Assembly (NCBI GenBank): GCA_947498325.1
Contig: CANMKE010000002.1
Coordinates: forward strand, 310,001-374,000
Direction of reading: 5' to 3'
From: an uncultured Persicobacter sp.
Lineage (GTDB): Bacteria; Bacteroidota; Bacteroidia; Cytophagales; Cyclobacteriaceae
DNA: 64,000 bases
Positions 39,064 to 47,955 of the stretch are shown here, in pieces. A program made the translations under genes and the position numbers. Positions within the stretch are counted from its first letter, which is position 1. Each line of letters begins with the position of its first letter. The notes beneath the pieces were generated by a model that was not told the DNA's origin, ran no database searches, and saw nothing but the letters and a program-made list of their open reading frames with translations.

Positions 39064-41916
39064 ATGCCTAAAAAGACTGCATTGCAAAACAGCCAATTTG
39101 ATGAAACAGGTCATAGCCATGTTTCGGTTTTTGGAGCCAGAGAACATAATCTGAAGAATATAGATATTAGCTTTCCACGAAATAAAATGGTCGTCATTAC
39201 TGGCGTCAGTGGCAGTGGGAAATCTTCCCTGGCTTTTGATACCATTTATGCCGAGGGTCAGCGTCGGTACATGGAGAGTTTTTCTGCCTATGCCCGCTCA
39301 TTTATGGGGGGAATGGAACGGCCAGATGTCGATAAAATTGAAGGGTTGAGCCCCGTAATTTCTATCGAGCAAAAAACAACGGGACGAAATCCCCGCTCTA
39401 CCGTGGGAACAACCACTGAAGTTTATGATTTCTTGCGCTTGCTGTTTGCACGGGCATCTGAAGCCTTTTCTTATCAGACAGGTAACAAGATGGTCAAGCA
39501 ATCGGAAGATCAGATTATCGATCAGCTTATTCAGGCTTATTCTGGGAAGAAAGCCATTATTTTGGCACCCGTCGTGAAAGGGCGTAAAGGGCATTATCGG
39601 GAGCTTTTTGTACAAATCCGTAAGTTGGGCTTCACGAAAGTTCGTGCCGATGGCGAGATTTTGGACTTGGAGCCGAAAATGCAGCTTGACCGTTACAAGA
39701 CCCACGATATTGAAATTGTTATCGACCGCCTGAAGGTGGAGGAGAAAGACCGTTTCCGTTTGGCGCAGTCGGTAAAAACGGCCATGTCGCACGGGAAAGG
39801 CTTGATATTTCTACAAGATGAGGCGGGCGATATTCATTACTACTCCAAACTTTTAATGGATCCTGCCTCTGGCCTGGCATATGATGAGCCCGCGCCAAAC
39901 TCTTTTTCCTTCAATAGCCCTTACGGTGCGTGCCCAAAATGTAACGGCCTGGGACTGATTGAAAAGTTTACCAAAGAATCTATTATTCCTGATGCTGATT
40001 TGAGTATCAGCCGTGGAGGTATTGCACCTTTGGGAGAATATCGGGATACCTGGTTTTTCAAAAAAATTGAAGCGGTACTCAAGCGCAATGATTGCTCTAT
40101 CTCTACCCCTCTCAAAGATCTACCCAAAGGGGTATTGGATAAAATCCTGGAGGGCGATGATGAGCCTGTGGCGGTTTCTTCCAAAAAACACCCAGGCACA
40201 GACTGGAACACCACTTTTGAAGGGGTTTATGCGCTTTTGTCGCAGATCATGACTCAGGGCACCGATAAAATGCAAGCACAGGTAAAAGACTATGTTGCCC
40301 GAAAAACCTGCCCCGATTGTGAAGGTAGCCGATTGCGTATTGAGTCGCGCCATTTCCTAATCGATGGCAAAAATATTTCTGAGCTGGCAAACATGAGTTT
40401 GGATACGCTCGGCGCATGGCTCGAAGGGGTTGAAGATCGCCTGAATGATCGCCAACGATTAATTGCTACCGAAATACTGAAAGAGATCCGAAAACGTCTG
40501 GGCTTTTTGCTCGATGTTGGTTTATATTACTTATCACTGAATCGCCCGCTGAAAACCCTTTCGGGAGGGGAAGCGCAACGCATCCGACTGGCCACGCAAA
40601 TAGGAACCCAACTCGTGGGCGTGATGTATATTCTCGATGAGCCGAGTATTGGTTTGCATCAAAGGGATAACGTGAAACTCATCAACTCTTTGAAGGCTTT
40701 GCGCGATGTCGGTAACACCGTTGTTGTGGTCGAGCATGACAAGGACATGATGCTGGCTTCTGATTATATTGTGGATATTGGTCCTGGTGCTGGTCGTTTG
40801 GGTGGAGAGATTGTGGCCAAAGGGGTACCTGCGGAAATCCTTAAACAGCGAAGCAACACTTCGGATTACCTGAGTGGCCAAACTGAAATTGCTATCCCCA
40901 AAACCCGCAGGGAAGGAAAAGGAAGCCTGCTGAGCTTAAAAGGAGCGACAGGAAATAACCTGAAAAATGTAAGTGTGGATTTCCCTTTGGGGAAAATGAT
41001 TTTGGTAACAGGGGTTTCAGGAAGCGGGAAGTCTACCCTGATCCACGAAACCCTCTACCCTATTCTGAGCAATCACTTTTACCGTTCCCATAAGGAACCA
41101 ATGCCTTATCAGAAAATTGATGGGCTTGAAGAGATTGACAAGGTGATTGAGGTGGATCAGTCCCCGATTGGCCGTACACCAAGATCGAATCCTGCCACTT
41201 ATACAGGCGTGTTTACAGATATTCGTGCGTTATTCTCGGCTTTGCCTGAGGCTAAAATTCGTGGTTATAAGCCTGGCCGATTCTCTTTTAATGTAAAGGG
41301 CGGAAGATGTGAAACCTGTGAAGGGGCTGGGATGAAACTCATTGAGATGGATTTTCTGCCAAATGTGCATGTGCATTGCGAAACCTGCAAGGGCAAGCGC
41401 TACAACAGAGAGACGCTGGAAGTTCGATTTAAAGGCAAGTCGATTTCCGATGTTCTGGACATGACCGTTACACAGGCCGTGGACTTCTTTGAAAACCAAC
41501 CGAAAATTTTACGGAAAATTAAAACGCTCTCAGAGGTAGGATTGGGCTATGTTACCCTTGGGCAGCACGCAACAACCCTTTCTGGTGGAGAGGCACAGCG
41601 TGTAAAATTGGCCTCTGAATTATCGAAAAGAGATACTGGAAAAACGTTTTATATTCTTGATGAACCAACCACGGGACTTCATTTTCAGGATATTCAACAC
41701 CTGTTGAATGTACTGAATAAACTTGTGGATAAAGGAAATACGGTGTTAGTGATTGAGCACAACCTTGATATGGTGAAAGTCGCTGACCATGTTATCGACC
41801 TTGGTCCTGAAGGTGGGGATGGCGGTGGAACGATCGTGTTTACTGGAACTCCCGAGCAGCTGGTGAAATCAAGAAAATCCTATACGGGGAAATTCCTGAA
41901 AGAAGAACTGAAGTAA
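39064..41916 (+). CDS. uvrA: Excinuclease ABC subunit A
   Basis: 950 residues from ATG 39064. Damage-recognising ATPase of nucleotide excision repair. Two ABC modules: Walker A 'GVSGSGKSSLAFDTIYAEGQ' near the N-terminus and 'GVSGSGKSTLIHETLYPILS' at about 650; signature motifs 'LSGGEAQRIRLATQIG' and 'LSGGEAQRVKLASELS'; Walker B 'YILDEPSIGLHQRDN' and 'YILDEPTTGLHFQDIQ'. Zinc sites 'CPKCNGLG', 'CPDCEGSRL' and 'CETCEGAGM...CETCKGKRY' are intact. uvrC lies 12 kb away in the window, not linked. Ends in its own terminator. Confidence 0.97.
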   Translation: MPKKTALQNSQFDETGHSHVSVFGAREHNLKNIDISFPRNKMVVITGVSGSGKSSLAFDTIYAEGQRRYMESFSAYARSFMGGMERPDVDKIEGLSPVISIEQKTTGRNPRSTVGTTTEVYDFLRLLFARASEAFSYQTGNKMVKQSEDQIIDQLIQAYSGKKAIILAPVVKGRKGHYRELFVQIRKLGFTKVRADGEILDLEPKMQLDRYKTHDIEIVIDRLKVEEKDRFRLAQSVKTAMSHGKGLIFLQDEAGDIHYYSKLLMDPASGLAYDEPAPNSFSFNSPYGACPKCNGLGLIEKFTKESIIPDADLSISRGGIAPLGEYRDTWFFKKIEAVLKRNDCSISTPLKDLPKGVLDKILEGDDEPVAVSSKKHPGTDWNTTFEGVYALLSQIMTQGTDKMQAQVKDYVARKTCPDCEGSRLRIESRHFLIDGKNISELANMSLDTLGAWLEGVEDRLNDRQRLIATEILKEIRKRLGFLLDVGLYYLSLNRPLKTLSGGEAQRIRLATQIGTQLVGVMYILDEPSIGLHQRDNVKLINSLKALRDVGNTVVVVEHDKDMMLASDYIVDIGPGAGRLGGEIVAKGVPAEILKQRSNTSDYLSGQTEIAIPKTRREGKGSLLSLKGATGNNLKNVSVDFPLGKMILVTGVSGSGKSTLIHETLYPILSNHFYRSHKEPMPYQKIDGLEEIDKVIEVDQSPIGRTPRSNPATYTGVFTDIRALFSALPEAKIRGYKPGRFSFNVKGGRCETCEGAGMKLIEMDFLPNVHVHCETCKGKRYNRETLEVRFKGKSISDVLDMTVTQAVDFFENQPKILRKIKTLSEVGLGYVTLGQHATTLSGGEAQRVKLASELSKRDTGKTFYILDEPTTGLHFQDIQHLLNVLNKLVDKGNTVLVIEHNLDMVKVADHVIDLGPEGGDGGGTIVFTGTPEQLVKSRKSYTGKFLKEELK

Positions 41917-41935
41917 CGACCACTAAGGCATAAGA

Positions 41936-41970
41936 AACCCGACCATATTCAAACATGGTCGGGTTCTTTC
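41936..41970 (+). terminator. Rho-independent terminator of uvrA
   Basis: AACCCGACCAT (41936-41946) pairs with ATGGTCGGGTT (41955-41965), followed by CTTTC. 20 bases after the stop codon. Confidence 0.82.
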
Positions 41971-42008
41971 ATTTAACAACGCTACTACTATTTTCGCTAA
42001 AAATAATT

Positions 42009-42311
42009 TTACATCAACATGTAAAATGCGTCACCTCCAATTTCGGTGATAAAAAATGAATGTTTTAAAAGTGGACGAAGCGCAGGGTTCTGATTTACCT
42101 TCTGCAGATCAAGTGTCTCTTCACAACGAATGATCCCTCCATCCTGATCAATCAAAATAAACTTACCCATAGTTTTCGGCATTTCAATCTTTCCCATCGG
42201 TGGTAAATCCTCATTGATTTCTTCTGAGGTACCCGCCATTGGTAAAGCGAAAACTGGAGTAACAAAGCTAAGACTAAGAATTGCGAATAATGTAAAAAAC
42301 AAACCCTTCAT
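42009..42311 (-). CDS. Small exported protein of unknown function
   Basis: 100 residues. Signal peptide (about 1-22, ending 'VTPVFA') followed by an acidic, Met/Pro-containing mature part of about 78 residues with no recognised domain ('LPPMGKIEMPKTMGKFILID'). One Cys (in 'IIRCEET'). Not recognised; likely periplasmic. Convergent with uvrA and isolated, facing a 571-base gap upstream. Confidence 0.6.
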   Translation of the reverse strand: MKGLFFTLFAILSLSFVTPVFALPMAGTSEEINEDLPPMGKIEMPKTMGKFILIDQDGGIIRCEETLDLQKVNQNPALRPLLKHSFFITEIGGDAFYMLM

Positions 42312-42882
42312 AGTCGTATATTTTAAAATGACTGTTAATTTCGTTTTTGTATTTGCGAATATATAATATATGACGCTGACATGCTATTTTTTGTTGCCTA
42401 AGTTCAAGCGGTGAAATTGAGATAAAATTGAGGTTGTTTCAGCGTGTTTTTTCGGTGAATTAGACCTTTCAAAGATGATTATTGGCTTTTACGAATCATC
42501 CTTGAAATTTTAGTCGGCACAACTGAATAATGCTTTGTTTACCGCTGACAATAATCATGTATTTTGCGGGTTTAAGGGCTGATAATTTTTTTGAGAAAAA
42601 ATCATTATTCGTTAAAATCGAATCAGAATAATCACTTTAGGATATTTTATTTTTCGGTCTTCTTTCCTTTTGGAGCTGATGTCGTGGATCCGTGGAGTGG
42701 CTTTATCATTTTTTCAGACCTGCACTTTAGTAATCAGTATTCCTGACCTCCCACTTGAAAGAGGAGGAAGCAGTACCAACAGAAAAAAAATCCGCTTCAA
42801 ACGGCAATTTACCATTGGTCAAAAACAAGATGCGTATTCGTTTCCTTCTTTCTACATTGCATAAAATTATTGAATCCGATAA
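42312..42882. other. 571-base gap with a long hairpin
   Basis: Between the divergent small exported gene and the LytS-like kinase gene. Contains a 41-base hairpin at 42467-42507. A 64-codon open frame at 42670-42864 has no family features and is not called. No tRNA or known riboswitch was recognised. Confidence 0.55.
42467..42507. repeat. 41-base hairpin of unknown function
   Basis: TTTCAA-A-GATGATT (42467-42480), 13-base loop, AATCATC-C-TTGAAA (42494-42507): 13 paired positions with a single mismatch. Only four T follow on the plus strand, so it is a poor terminator. Confidence 0.5.
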
Positions 42883-43938
42883 ATGAATAAGATAAAAGCC
42901 TATTGGTTGTTACAGTTTTTGGGCTGGACTGTCTACGCATGTTTGCATATTGTACTGTTGATCATTTCAAAAAATTTCGACTCCTCCAAAGTTTTTGAAA
43001 TTGTTGCTGTCGCTTTATATTATTTGGTCTCCACACACTTGTTTCGTGAGTTCATCAAAGTAAACGGGTGGCTCAAAGAAAACTTTACCCGACTCGTACT
43101 TAAAGTATTTGTCGCCTCATTTCTATTGGCGATATCAACCTATTGCTTTCAGGTGATCACTTACTTTTTTGCAGGTCTGCTCGATCCCGCTCACGATTTC
43201 GGAATACTCTTCATCAGTGTCTCGGTGTTTACCGCTATGGTGTTTTATTTTTTGTGGTCGTTGATCTACGTTTTGTACCATTACCTCGAACAAAGAAATC
43301 AGACGTTGAAGTATCAGGCGACCACGCGTGAGTTTGAGCTGAACAGGCTCAGAGCCCAAATGAATCCTCATTTTATTTTCAATGCACTTAACAGCATTCG
43401 CGCACTCGTGGAAGAAGAACCCGAAGATGCTAAAAAGGCCATCACTCAGCTTTCAGGGATTTTGCGGAATTCATTGGTGATCAACAGAAAGAAAGTCATC
43501 AAATTAAAAGATGAGCTGGAAACCGTCAGGGATTATTTGGCATTGGAAAAAATTAGATATGAAGAACGGCTGAGCTTTGATTTTGATATCGATTCTGATA
43601 CTTTACAAGCCAAAATCCCTCCCTTGATGATACAGACTCTTGTTGAAAATGGGATTAAGCATGGTATCGGGCAATTGACCGAAGGTGGTTTTCTGACCAT
43701 TAAAAGTCGATGGAATCAAGCACAGGATATTTTGATCTTTTCGATTTGGAATAGCGGCGCACTTGATGAAGTGCAGCTCAATAATGCAAAAGGAAGCGGA
43801 ATAGCCAATACCACCCAGCGACTGGAGTTGCTGTATGGGGAGCAGGCAAAATTTGAGATAAAAAATGATCAGGATGGCGTACTGACCACCTTATATATTC
43901 CTCAAAAACTGAAAAATTATGAAAACACTGATTATTGA
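42883..43938 (+). CDS. LytS/YehU-type sensor histidine kinase
   Basis: 351 residues. Four membrane helices (about 8-28, 38-55, 66-96 and 107-131), a short coiled coil, then the His_kinase domain with phosphoacceptor His in 'RAQMNPHFIFNALNSIRALV' and an ATPase domain with N box 'IQTLVENGIKHGI' and 'GSGIANTTQRL'. Typical partner of LytTR regulators; in Bacteroidota these often respond to envelope or nutrient signals. Overlaps the next gene by 20 bases, so the pair is co-translated. Confidence 0.94.
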   Translation: MNKIKAYWLLQFLGWTVYACLHIVLLIISKNFDSSKVFEIVAVALYYLVSTHLFREFIKVNGWLKENFTRLVLKVFVASFLLAISTYCFQVITYFFAGLLDPAHDFGILFISVSVFTAMVFYFLWSLIYVLYHYLEQRNQTLKYQATTREFELNRLRAQMNPHFIFNALNSIRALVEEEPEDAKKAITQLSGILRNSLVINRKKVIKLKDELETVRDYLALEKIRYEERLSFDFDIDSDTLQAKIPPLMIQTLVENGIKHGIGQLTEGGFLTIKSRWNQAQDILIFSIWNSGALDEVQLNNAKGSGIANTTQRLELLYGEQAKFEIKNDQDGVLTTLYIPQKLKNYENTDY

Positions 43939-44671
43939 TGATGAACGCTTGGCTCGAAAAGAGCTGACCTCTTTGTTGAAGAAACATAGTGAAATTGAGG
44001 TGATTGGGGAAGCCAAAAATGTGGATGATGCCTATGAGAAAATCAAAAGCCTTCAGCCTGATTTAATTTTTCTTGATATTCAGATGCCTGGCAAAAATGG
44101 CTTTGAGCTACTTTCGATGTTGGACAAGGTGCCTTATGTGGTTTTCGCAACGGCCTATGATGAATATGCCATTCAGGCTTTTGAAGTGAATGCGCTGGAT
44201 TATCTACTAAAGCCTATTCAGCCAGAGCGGCTGGAGGATACCATTAAAAAATTGATGGAGCTGAATTTGCCGTCAGAAGAAAATGGCGATGATGCCAGCG
44301 AAAGTGTTGCAGAGCTGAGCCCCGCTCGTGATGTCTTGGGGGTGAAGGATCAGGTTTTTGTGAAAGATGGCGACCGCTGCTGGTTTGTGAAGCTGGAAGA
44401 AATCCGCTTATTCGAGTCTGATGGTAACTATATCAAGGTGCATTTTGATAAATATAAGCCGATGATCCACAAATCACTGAATGCTTTAGACGAGCGTCTT
44501 GATACCCGTTATTTCTTTCGGGTTTCAAGAAAGCATATCGTGAATTTAGGATGGATTGAGCGTATAGAACCTTGGTTTAACGGAGGGCTGATGCTGGAGC
44601 TCAAGGGGGGTGAAAAAGTAGAAGTTAGCCGCCGACAAGCGACTAAGTTCAAGGATATGATGAGCCTTTAG
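43919..44671 (+). CDS. LytTR-family response regulator
   Basis: 250 residues. Receiver domain 1-120 with phosphoacceptor Asp in 'LIFLDIQMPGKNGFELL', conserved 'FATAYDEYAIQAF' (Thr) and Lys in 'DYLLKPI'. A linker (about 120-140) leads to a LytTR DNA-binding domain (about 145-248, 'VKLEEIRLFESDGNYIKVHF', 'FFRVSRKHIVNLGWI'). Partner of the preceding kinase (20-base overlap). Targets unknown; LytTR sites usually occur as imperfect direct repeats that were not seen here. Confidence 0.95.
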   Translation: MKTLIIDDERLARKELTSLLKKHSEIEVIGEAKNVDDAYEKIKSLQPDLIFLDIQMPGKNGFELLSMLDKVPYVVFATAYDEYAIQAFEVNALDYLLKPIQPERLEDTIKKLMELNLPSEENGDDASESVAELSPARDVLGVKDQVFVKDGDRCWFVKLEEIRLFESDGNYIKVHFDKYKPMIHKSLNALDERLDTRYFFRVSRKHIVNLGWIERIEPWFNGGLMLELKGGEKVEVSRRQATKFKDMMSL

Positions 44672-44770
44672 TGCTTTTTGTCCCATTTTATTGCATAGGC
44701 TTAACATCCGCCAAAGGTTTCAGTTTTCGCATTTATTAATTCATCAAAAAGAACAAATTCTGGGAGAATA

Positions 44771-45898
44771 TTACATCTGAAATAAGTGCTCAGTAATTTC
44801 ATCTGCGATCATTTTTCCTGATCTGGTCAAAGTAATATTTTCCTCATTTATGAACAGATGTCCCTGTAACTGGAGGTGATTGATATAGTCGCCATAGTTT
44901 TTCATTAAGTCGAAATGAAGGTCTTTTTCCATCCTGCGGAGGTCAATTCCCCACTTCGTGCGTAATCTGGTCATCAAATATTCATTGATACGGTCATTAT
45001 CTGTCAGCTTTTCACCTTCGCAGGCCAATAAGCCAGCAGATAGCTGTTTGACGTATTTCGGGTTGTTACTGACATTAAAGTGGCGCTCGGTCCCATTGTA
45101 GGAGTGTGCTCCCGGGCCCAAGCCCAGATATTTCTTCTGAAGCCAATAACTACTGTTGTGCTTGGATTCATAGCCTGGCTGGCAGAAGTTGGAGATTTCA
45201 TAATGCTCATACCCATGCTGCGCAGTAACATCCATCAGCATTTCCAGCTGATCAGCAGCCTTGTCTTCATCAACAGGCCGCAGTTTTCCTTTCTGATACC
45301 ATCGTCCAAAAACGGTCGACTCTTCGATGGTCAAGGCATAAGCAGAGAGATGCGTCGGTGCAAGTTGCATCATCTGCCTCAGATTTTCTGCCCATTCGGC
45401 ATCTGTGCCATGAGGCATGGCATAAATAAGGTCGAGGTTCAGGTTGTCAAAGCCCGCATCACGTGCATCTTTTACGCAATTAAGCGCTTGATCCCGATCG
45501 TGAATCCTGTGCAGTAATTTAAGGTCTTTTTCAAAAAAGCTCTGAATTCCGATGCTCAGACGATTAACGCCAAGCTTTTTTAAATCCTGAAGATAGGTTT
45601 TATGAAGATCATCGGGGTTGGCTTCAAGGGTAATTTCTGGAGAGGAAACGATATTGAATTTAGCCTGAATAGTATCTAAAATACGCTGAATTTCATTAGC
45701 GGTCAATAAAGAGGGAGTGCCTCCGCCAAAGTAGATCGTTTCAATGGGTTCGTTGGAGAGGTAATGTGCCCTCAGGGCAGTTTCTGCAATGATAGAGGTA
45801 ATCATTTCGGTGCGCAGACGTCCGCTCGTGCTAAAATGAAAATCACAATAATAGCAGGCCTGACGGCAAAATGGGATGTGTATGTATATTCCAGCCAC
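44771..45898 (-). CDS. hemW: HemW-like radical SAM protein
   Basis: 375 residues. Radical SAM motif Cys-x3-Cys-x2-Cys in 'PFCRQACYYCDFHFSTS' near the N-terminus, 'ETIYFGGGTPSLL', 'TLEANPDDL', 'GVNRLSIGIQSF', and the HemN C-terminal domain (about 300-375). Formerly called coproporphyrinogen III oxidase-like; HemW proteins are heme chaperones that hand heme to respiratory enzymes. The length and absence of the long N-terminal HemN extension favour HemW. Divergent from the DUF4271 gene. Confidence 0.9.
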   Translation of the reverse strand: MAGIYIHIPFCRQACYYCDFHFSTSGRLRTEMITSIIAETALRAHYLSNEPIETIYFGGGTPSLLTANEIQRILDTIQAKFNIVSSPEITLEANPDDLHKTYLQDLKKLGVNRLSIGIQSFFEKDLKLLHRIHDRDQALNCVKDARDAGFDNLNLDLIYAMPHGTDAEWAENLRQMMQLAPTHLSAYALTIEESTVFGRWYQKGKLRPVDEDKAADQLEMLMDVTAQHGYEHYEISNFCQPGYESKHNSSYWLQKKYLGLGPGAHSYNGTERHFNVSNNPKYVKQLSAGLLACEGEKLTDNDRINEYLMTRLRTKWGIDLRRMEKDLHFDLMKNYGDYINHLQLQGHLFINEENITLTRSGKMIADEITEHLFQM

Positions 45899-45992
45899 TT
45901 TTTTTTACAAATTAAATGAAAATAAATGGAAAGGCTTTCGGATAATCCACGCTTTAATTTTTCCCAGTAATGGGAATTTAAACTCTGTTGCT

Positions 45993-46000
45993 TATTTTTG
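45993..46000 (+). promoter_or_regulatory. Probable -7 element for the DUF4271-hemD unit
   Basis: TATTTTTG, 17 bases upstream of ATG 46018. No good -33 match. Argues that the in-frame ATG/TTG upstream at 45988 is not the start. Confidence 0.5.
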
Positions 46001-46017
46001 ACCTTTCAATTGATCTT

Positions 46018-47052
46018 ATGCAAAAATATAAACAATATATTCTGCTGTTGTTGTTCGTTCTCAGCGCAACGGCGCCTTCTTTCTCTCAGGTGATTGCCCC
46101 TATTAAAGATACCAATGATTTGCGGGAGTATATTTTGAATGCCTCTGACAGTGGCCAACTTCAAATTACTATTCCAGCGCATACGGCTGTTTTTATTGAT
46201 CAGGCACCCTATCATTATTTTAGTGAAGATACCCTGCTGCAAACGTCGATAATGGCGATTCAGAAGCCTTATGGAGCTAGACAAGAGGCGTTAAGACTGG
46301 GCTTTTTACGTTGCGGAGGAACCTCGGGCATTCAAATTCGGCAGGCAAAAACGGAAGTAAATAAGAAGAAGTTCATCGAACTAAGCCAGCGGAGTGAAGA
46401 TTATCGGGTAGAATTTTTGGTGATCAGCCTGATTGTTCTTTTGGCTTTTTATGCCTTATACATGAATGCTTTTCCATATGCCGCATCGATGTATTTATCG
46501 CTATTTCCAAAGAAAAACAGGGCAGATGGTGTATTATTTAGAGGTACTCCATTTACTAAAGAGAATGCTGTACTATTGATTTTTCACTCTTTTGCATTGG
46601 CCATCCTGATTGGTAGCCTACTGATGAGGTTAAATGCAGAATTAATCTTTAGTTTAGGTTGGGAAACGATTATTTTTTATTTTTTATTATCGGCATTATT
46701 AATTGTATTTTTCTTTTACATTAAGTACCTGTTCTTATTAAACTTGGGGTCTGTACTAAGTCTGAAAGAAACACCAAGTTTCCATTTTCTTGAGTATCTA
46801 AGGCTATCAATATGGTATGTCAACATCAGTTTGTTGGCTGTTTTAGTGATTTCCATATCGGGAGATATGCGCTTGATTACACCACAAATCATCACTTTTA
46901 TTGTATTATTTATGGGTCTGTTCCGTACTTTATGGCTCGCTGTGAAGTTAGGGTTCAGTGGCGTATTTAGTTATGTGAATTTATTTTCTTACCTTTGTGC
47001 CTCAGAAATTTTACCACTTTTTATAGCGGTGAAAATCGTTTCAACTTGGTGA
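46018..47052 (+). CDS. DUF4271-family membrane protein
   Basis: 344 residues from ATG 46018, giving a signal peptide (about 1-24, ending 'APSFSQ'). After a periplasmic stretch of about 110 residues come roughly seven hydrophobic helices (from 'FLVISLIVLLAFYALYM' onward) typical of DUF4271, a family found in Bacteroidota. Lies 27 bases before the hemD-like gene and is almost always paired with it in this phylum. Role unknown; the position between heme genes and the T9SS cluster is suggestive only. Confidence 0.78.
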   Translation: MQKYKQYILLLLFVLSATAPSFSQVIAPIKDTNDLREYILNASDSGQLQITIPAHTAVFIDQAPYHYFSEDTLLQTSIMAIQKPYGARQEALRLGFLRCGGTSGIQIRQAKTEVNKKKFIELSQRSEDYRVEFLVISLIVLLAFYALYMNAFPYAASMYLSLFPKKNRADGVLFRGTPFTKENAVLLIFHSFALAILIGSLLMRLNAELIFSLGWETIIFYFLLSALLIVFFFYIKYLFLLNLGSVLSLKETPSFHFLEYLRLSIWYVNISLLAVLVISISGDMRLITPQIITFIVLFMGLFRTLWLAVKLGFSGVFSYVNLFSYLCASEILPLFIAVKIVSTW

Positions 47053-47079
47053 TAATTTACATAATTTTTCCAATTTATT

Positions 47080-47856
47080 ATGTCAACAACTACTGATAAA
47101 GATAATCTTAACCCAGTACAAAAAATTTTGGTTTCCCAGCCAAAGCCTGCGAGCGACAAATCACCATATTTTTTATTAGAGAAAAAATATGGTATTCAAA
47201 TTGACTTCCGCCCATTTATTCAAATTGAACCAGTAGGTTACAAAGAATTCCGAAAGCAAAAAGTCGATATTTTGGCTCACACTGCGGTGATTTTTACCAG
47301 TAGAAATGCGGTGGATCACTTTTTTAAACTCTGCAAGGATTTGAAACTGGAGGTTCCAGCTGATATGAAATACTTTTGTATCTCGGAACAAACCTCAAAC
47401 TATTTGCAGAAGTACATCCAAGTTCGAAAGCGTAAAGTATTTGTAGGGCAACGTACAGCATTGGATTTAATCGAAATCCTTAAGAAGCATAAAAATGAGA
47501 AGTATATCTTCCCATGCTCGGATATTCGAAAGGATGATATCCCCAACTTTTTAGATGACAATGATTTCACATGGAGCGAGGCAATTATCTATCGCACTGT
47601 GGCAAGTGACTTATCAGATCTTTCTGATGTGAACTATGACATTATTGCATTTTTCAGTCCTTCGGGTATCAATAGCTTGTTCGTAAATTTCCCTGAATTT
47701 AAGCAAAATAATACACGAATTGCGGCTTTCGGACCAACAACAGCAAAAGCGGTTAAAGATGCAAATTTAAGCTTGAATATTGAGGCTCCATTACCAAATG
47801 CCCCCTCAATGACGGGTGCTTTGGAGCTTTATGTGAAAAAAGCCAACGGTTTATAG
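47080..47856 (+). CDS. hemD: Uroporphyrinogen-III synthase-like protein
   Basis: 258 residues. Two-lobed HemD fold suggested by 'ILVSQPKPASDKSPYFLLEK', 'AVIFTSRNAVDHFF', 'IFPCSDIRKDDIPNFL', 'DIIAFFSPSGINSLFVNFPE' and 'RIAAFGPTTAKAVKDANLSL'. The enzyme cyclises hydroxymethylbilane to uroporphyrinogen III. HemD is poorly conserved and the sequence has few invariant residues, so a non-enzymatic paralogue cannot be excluded. 27 bases after the DUF4271 gene in one unit. Confidence 0.82.
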   Translation: MSTTTDKDNLNPVQKILVSQPKPASDKSPYFLLEKKYGIQIDFRPFIQIEPVGYKEFRKQKVDILAHTAVIFTSRNAVDHFFKLCKDLKLEVPADMKYFCISEQTSNYLQKYIQVRKRKVFVGQRTALDLIEILKKHKNEKYIFPCSDIRKDDIPNFLDDNDFTWSEAIIYRTVASDLSDLSDVNYDIIAFFSPSGINSLFVNFPEFKQNNTRIAAFGPTTAKAVKDANLSLNIEAPLPNAPSMTGALELYVKKANGL

Positions 47857-47905
47857 AAATCCTACACCAATTTTTTTGCATGTTAATCACATTTTAAGTA
47901 AATAT

Positions 47906-47923
47906 AGCGTTGATAACAACGCT
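47906..47923 (+). repeat. Hairpin between hemD and porP/sprF
   Basis: AGCGTTG, loop ATAA, CAACGCT, followed by a T-rich tract. Weak terminator for the hemD unit, or a symmetrical site in the porP/sprF leader. Confidence 0.4.
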
Positions 47924-47955
47924 GTATTTATTTTATAATGTACCCGACCTAACCT

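Noticed and set aside
38877-39071. 64-codon open frame before uvrA on the plus strand
   Set aside because: Overlaps the uvrA start and promoter element, has no signal peptide or family feature, and ordinary composition for random frame.
42670-42864. 64-codon open frame before the LytS-like kinase
   Set aside because: No recognisable features; sits in AT-rich leader DNA and lacks a plausible promoter or start context.
44281-44340. Possible frameshift in the linker of the LytTR regulator
   Set aside because: The frame is continuous and both domains are intact; the linker is simply low-complexity acidic.
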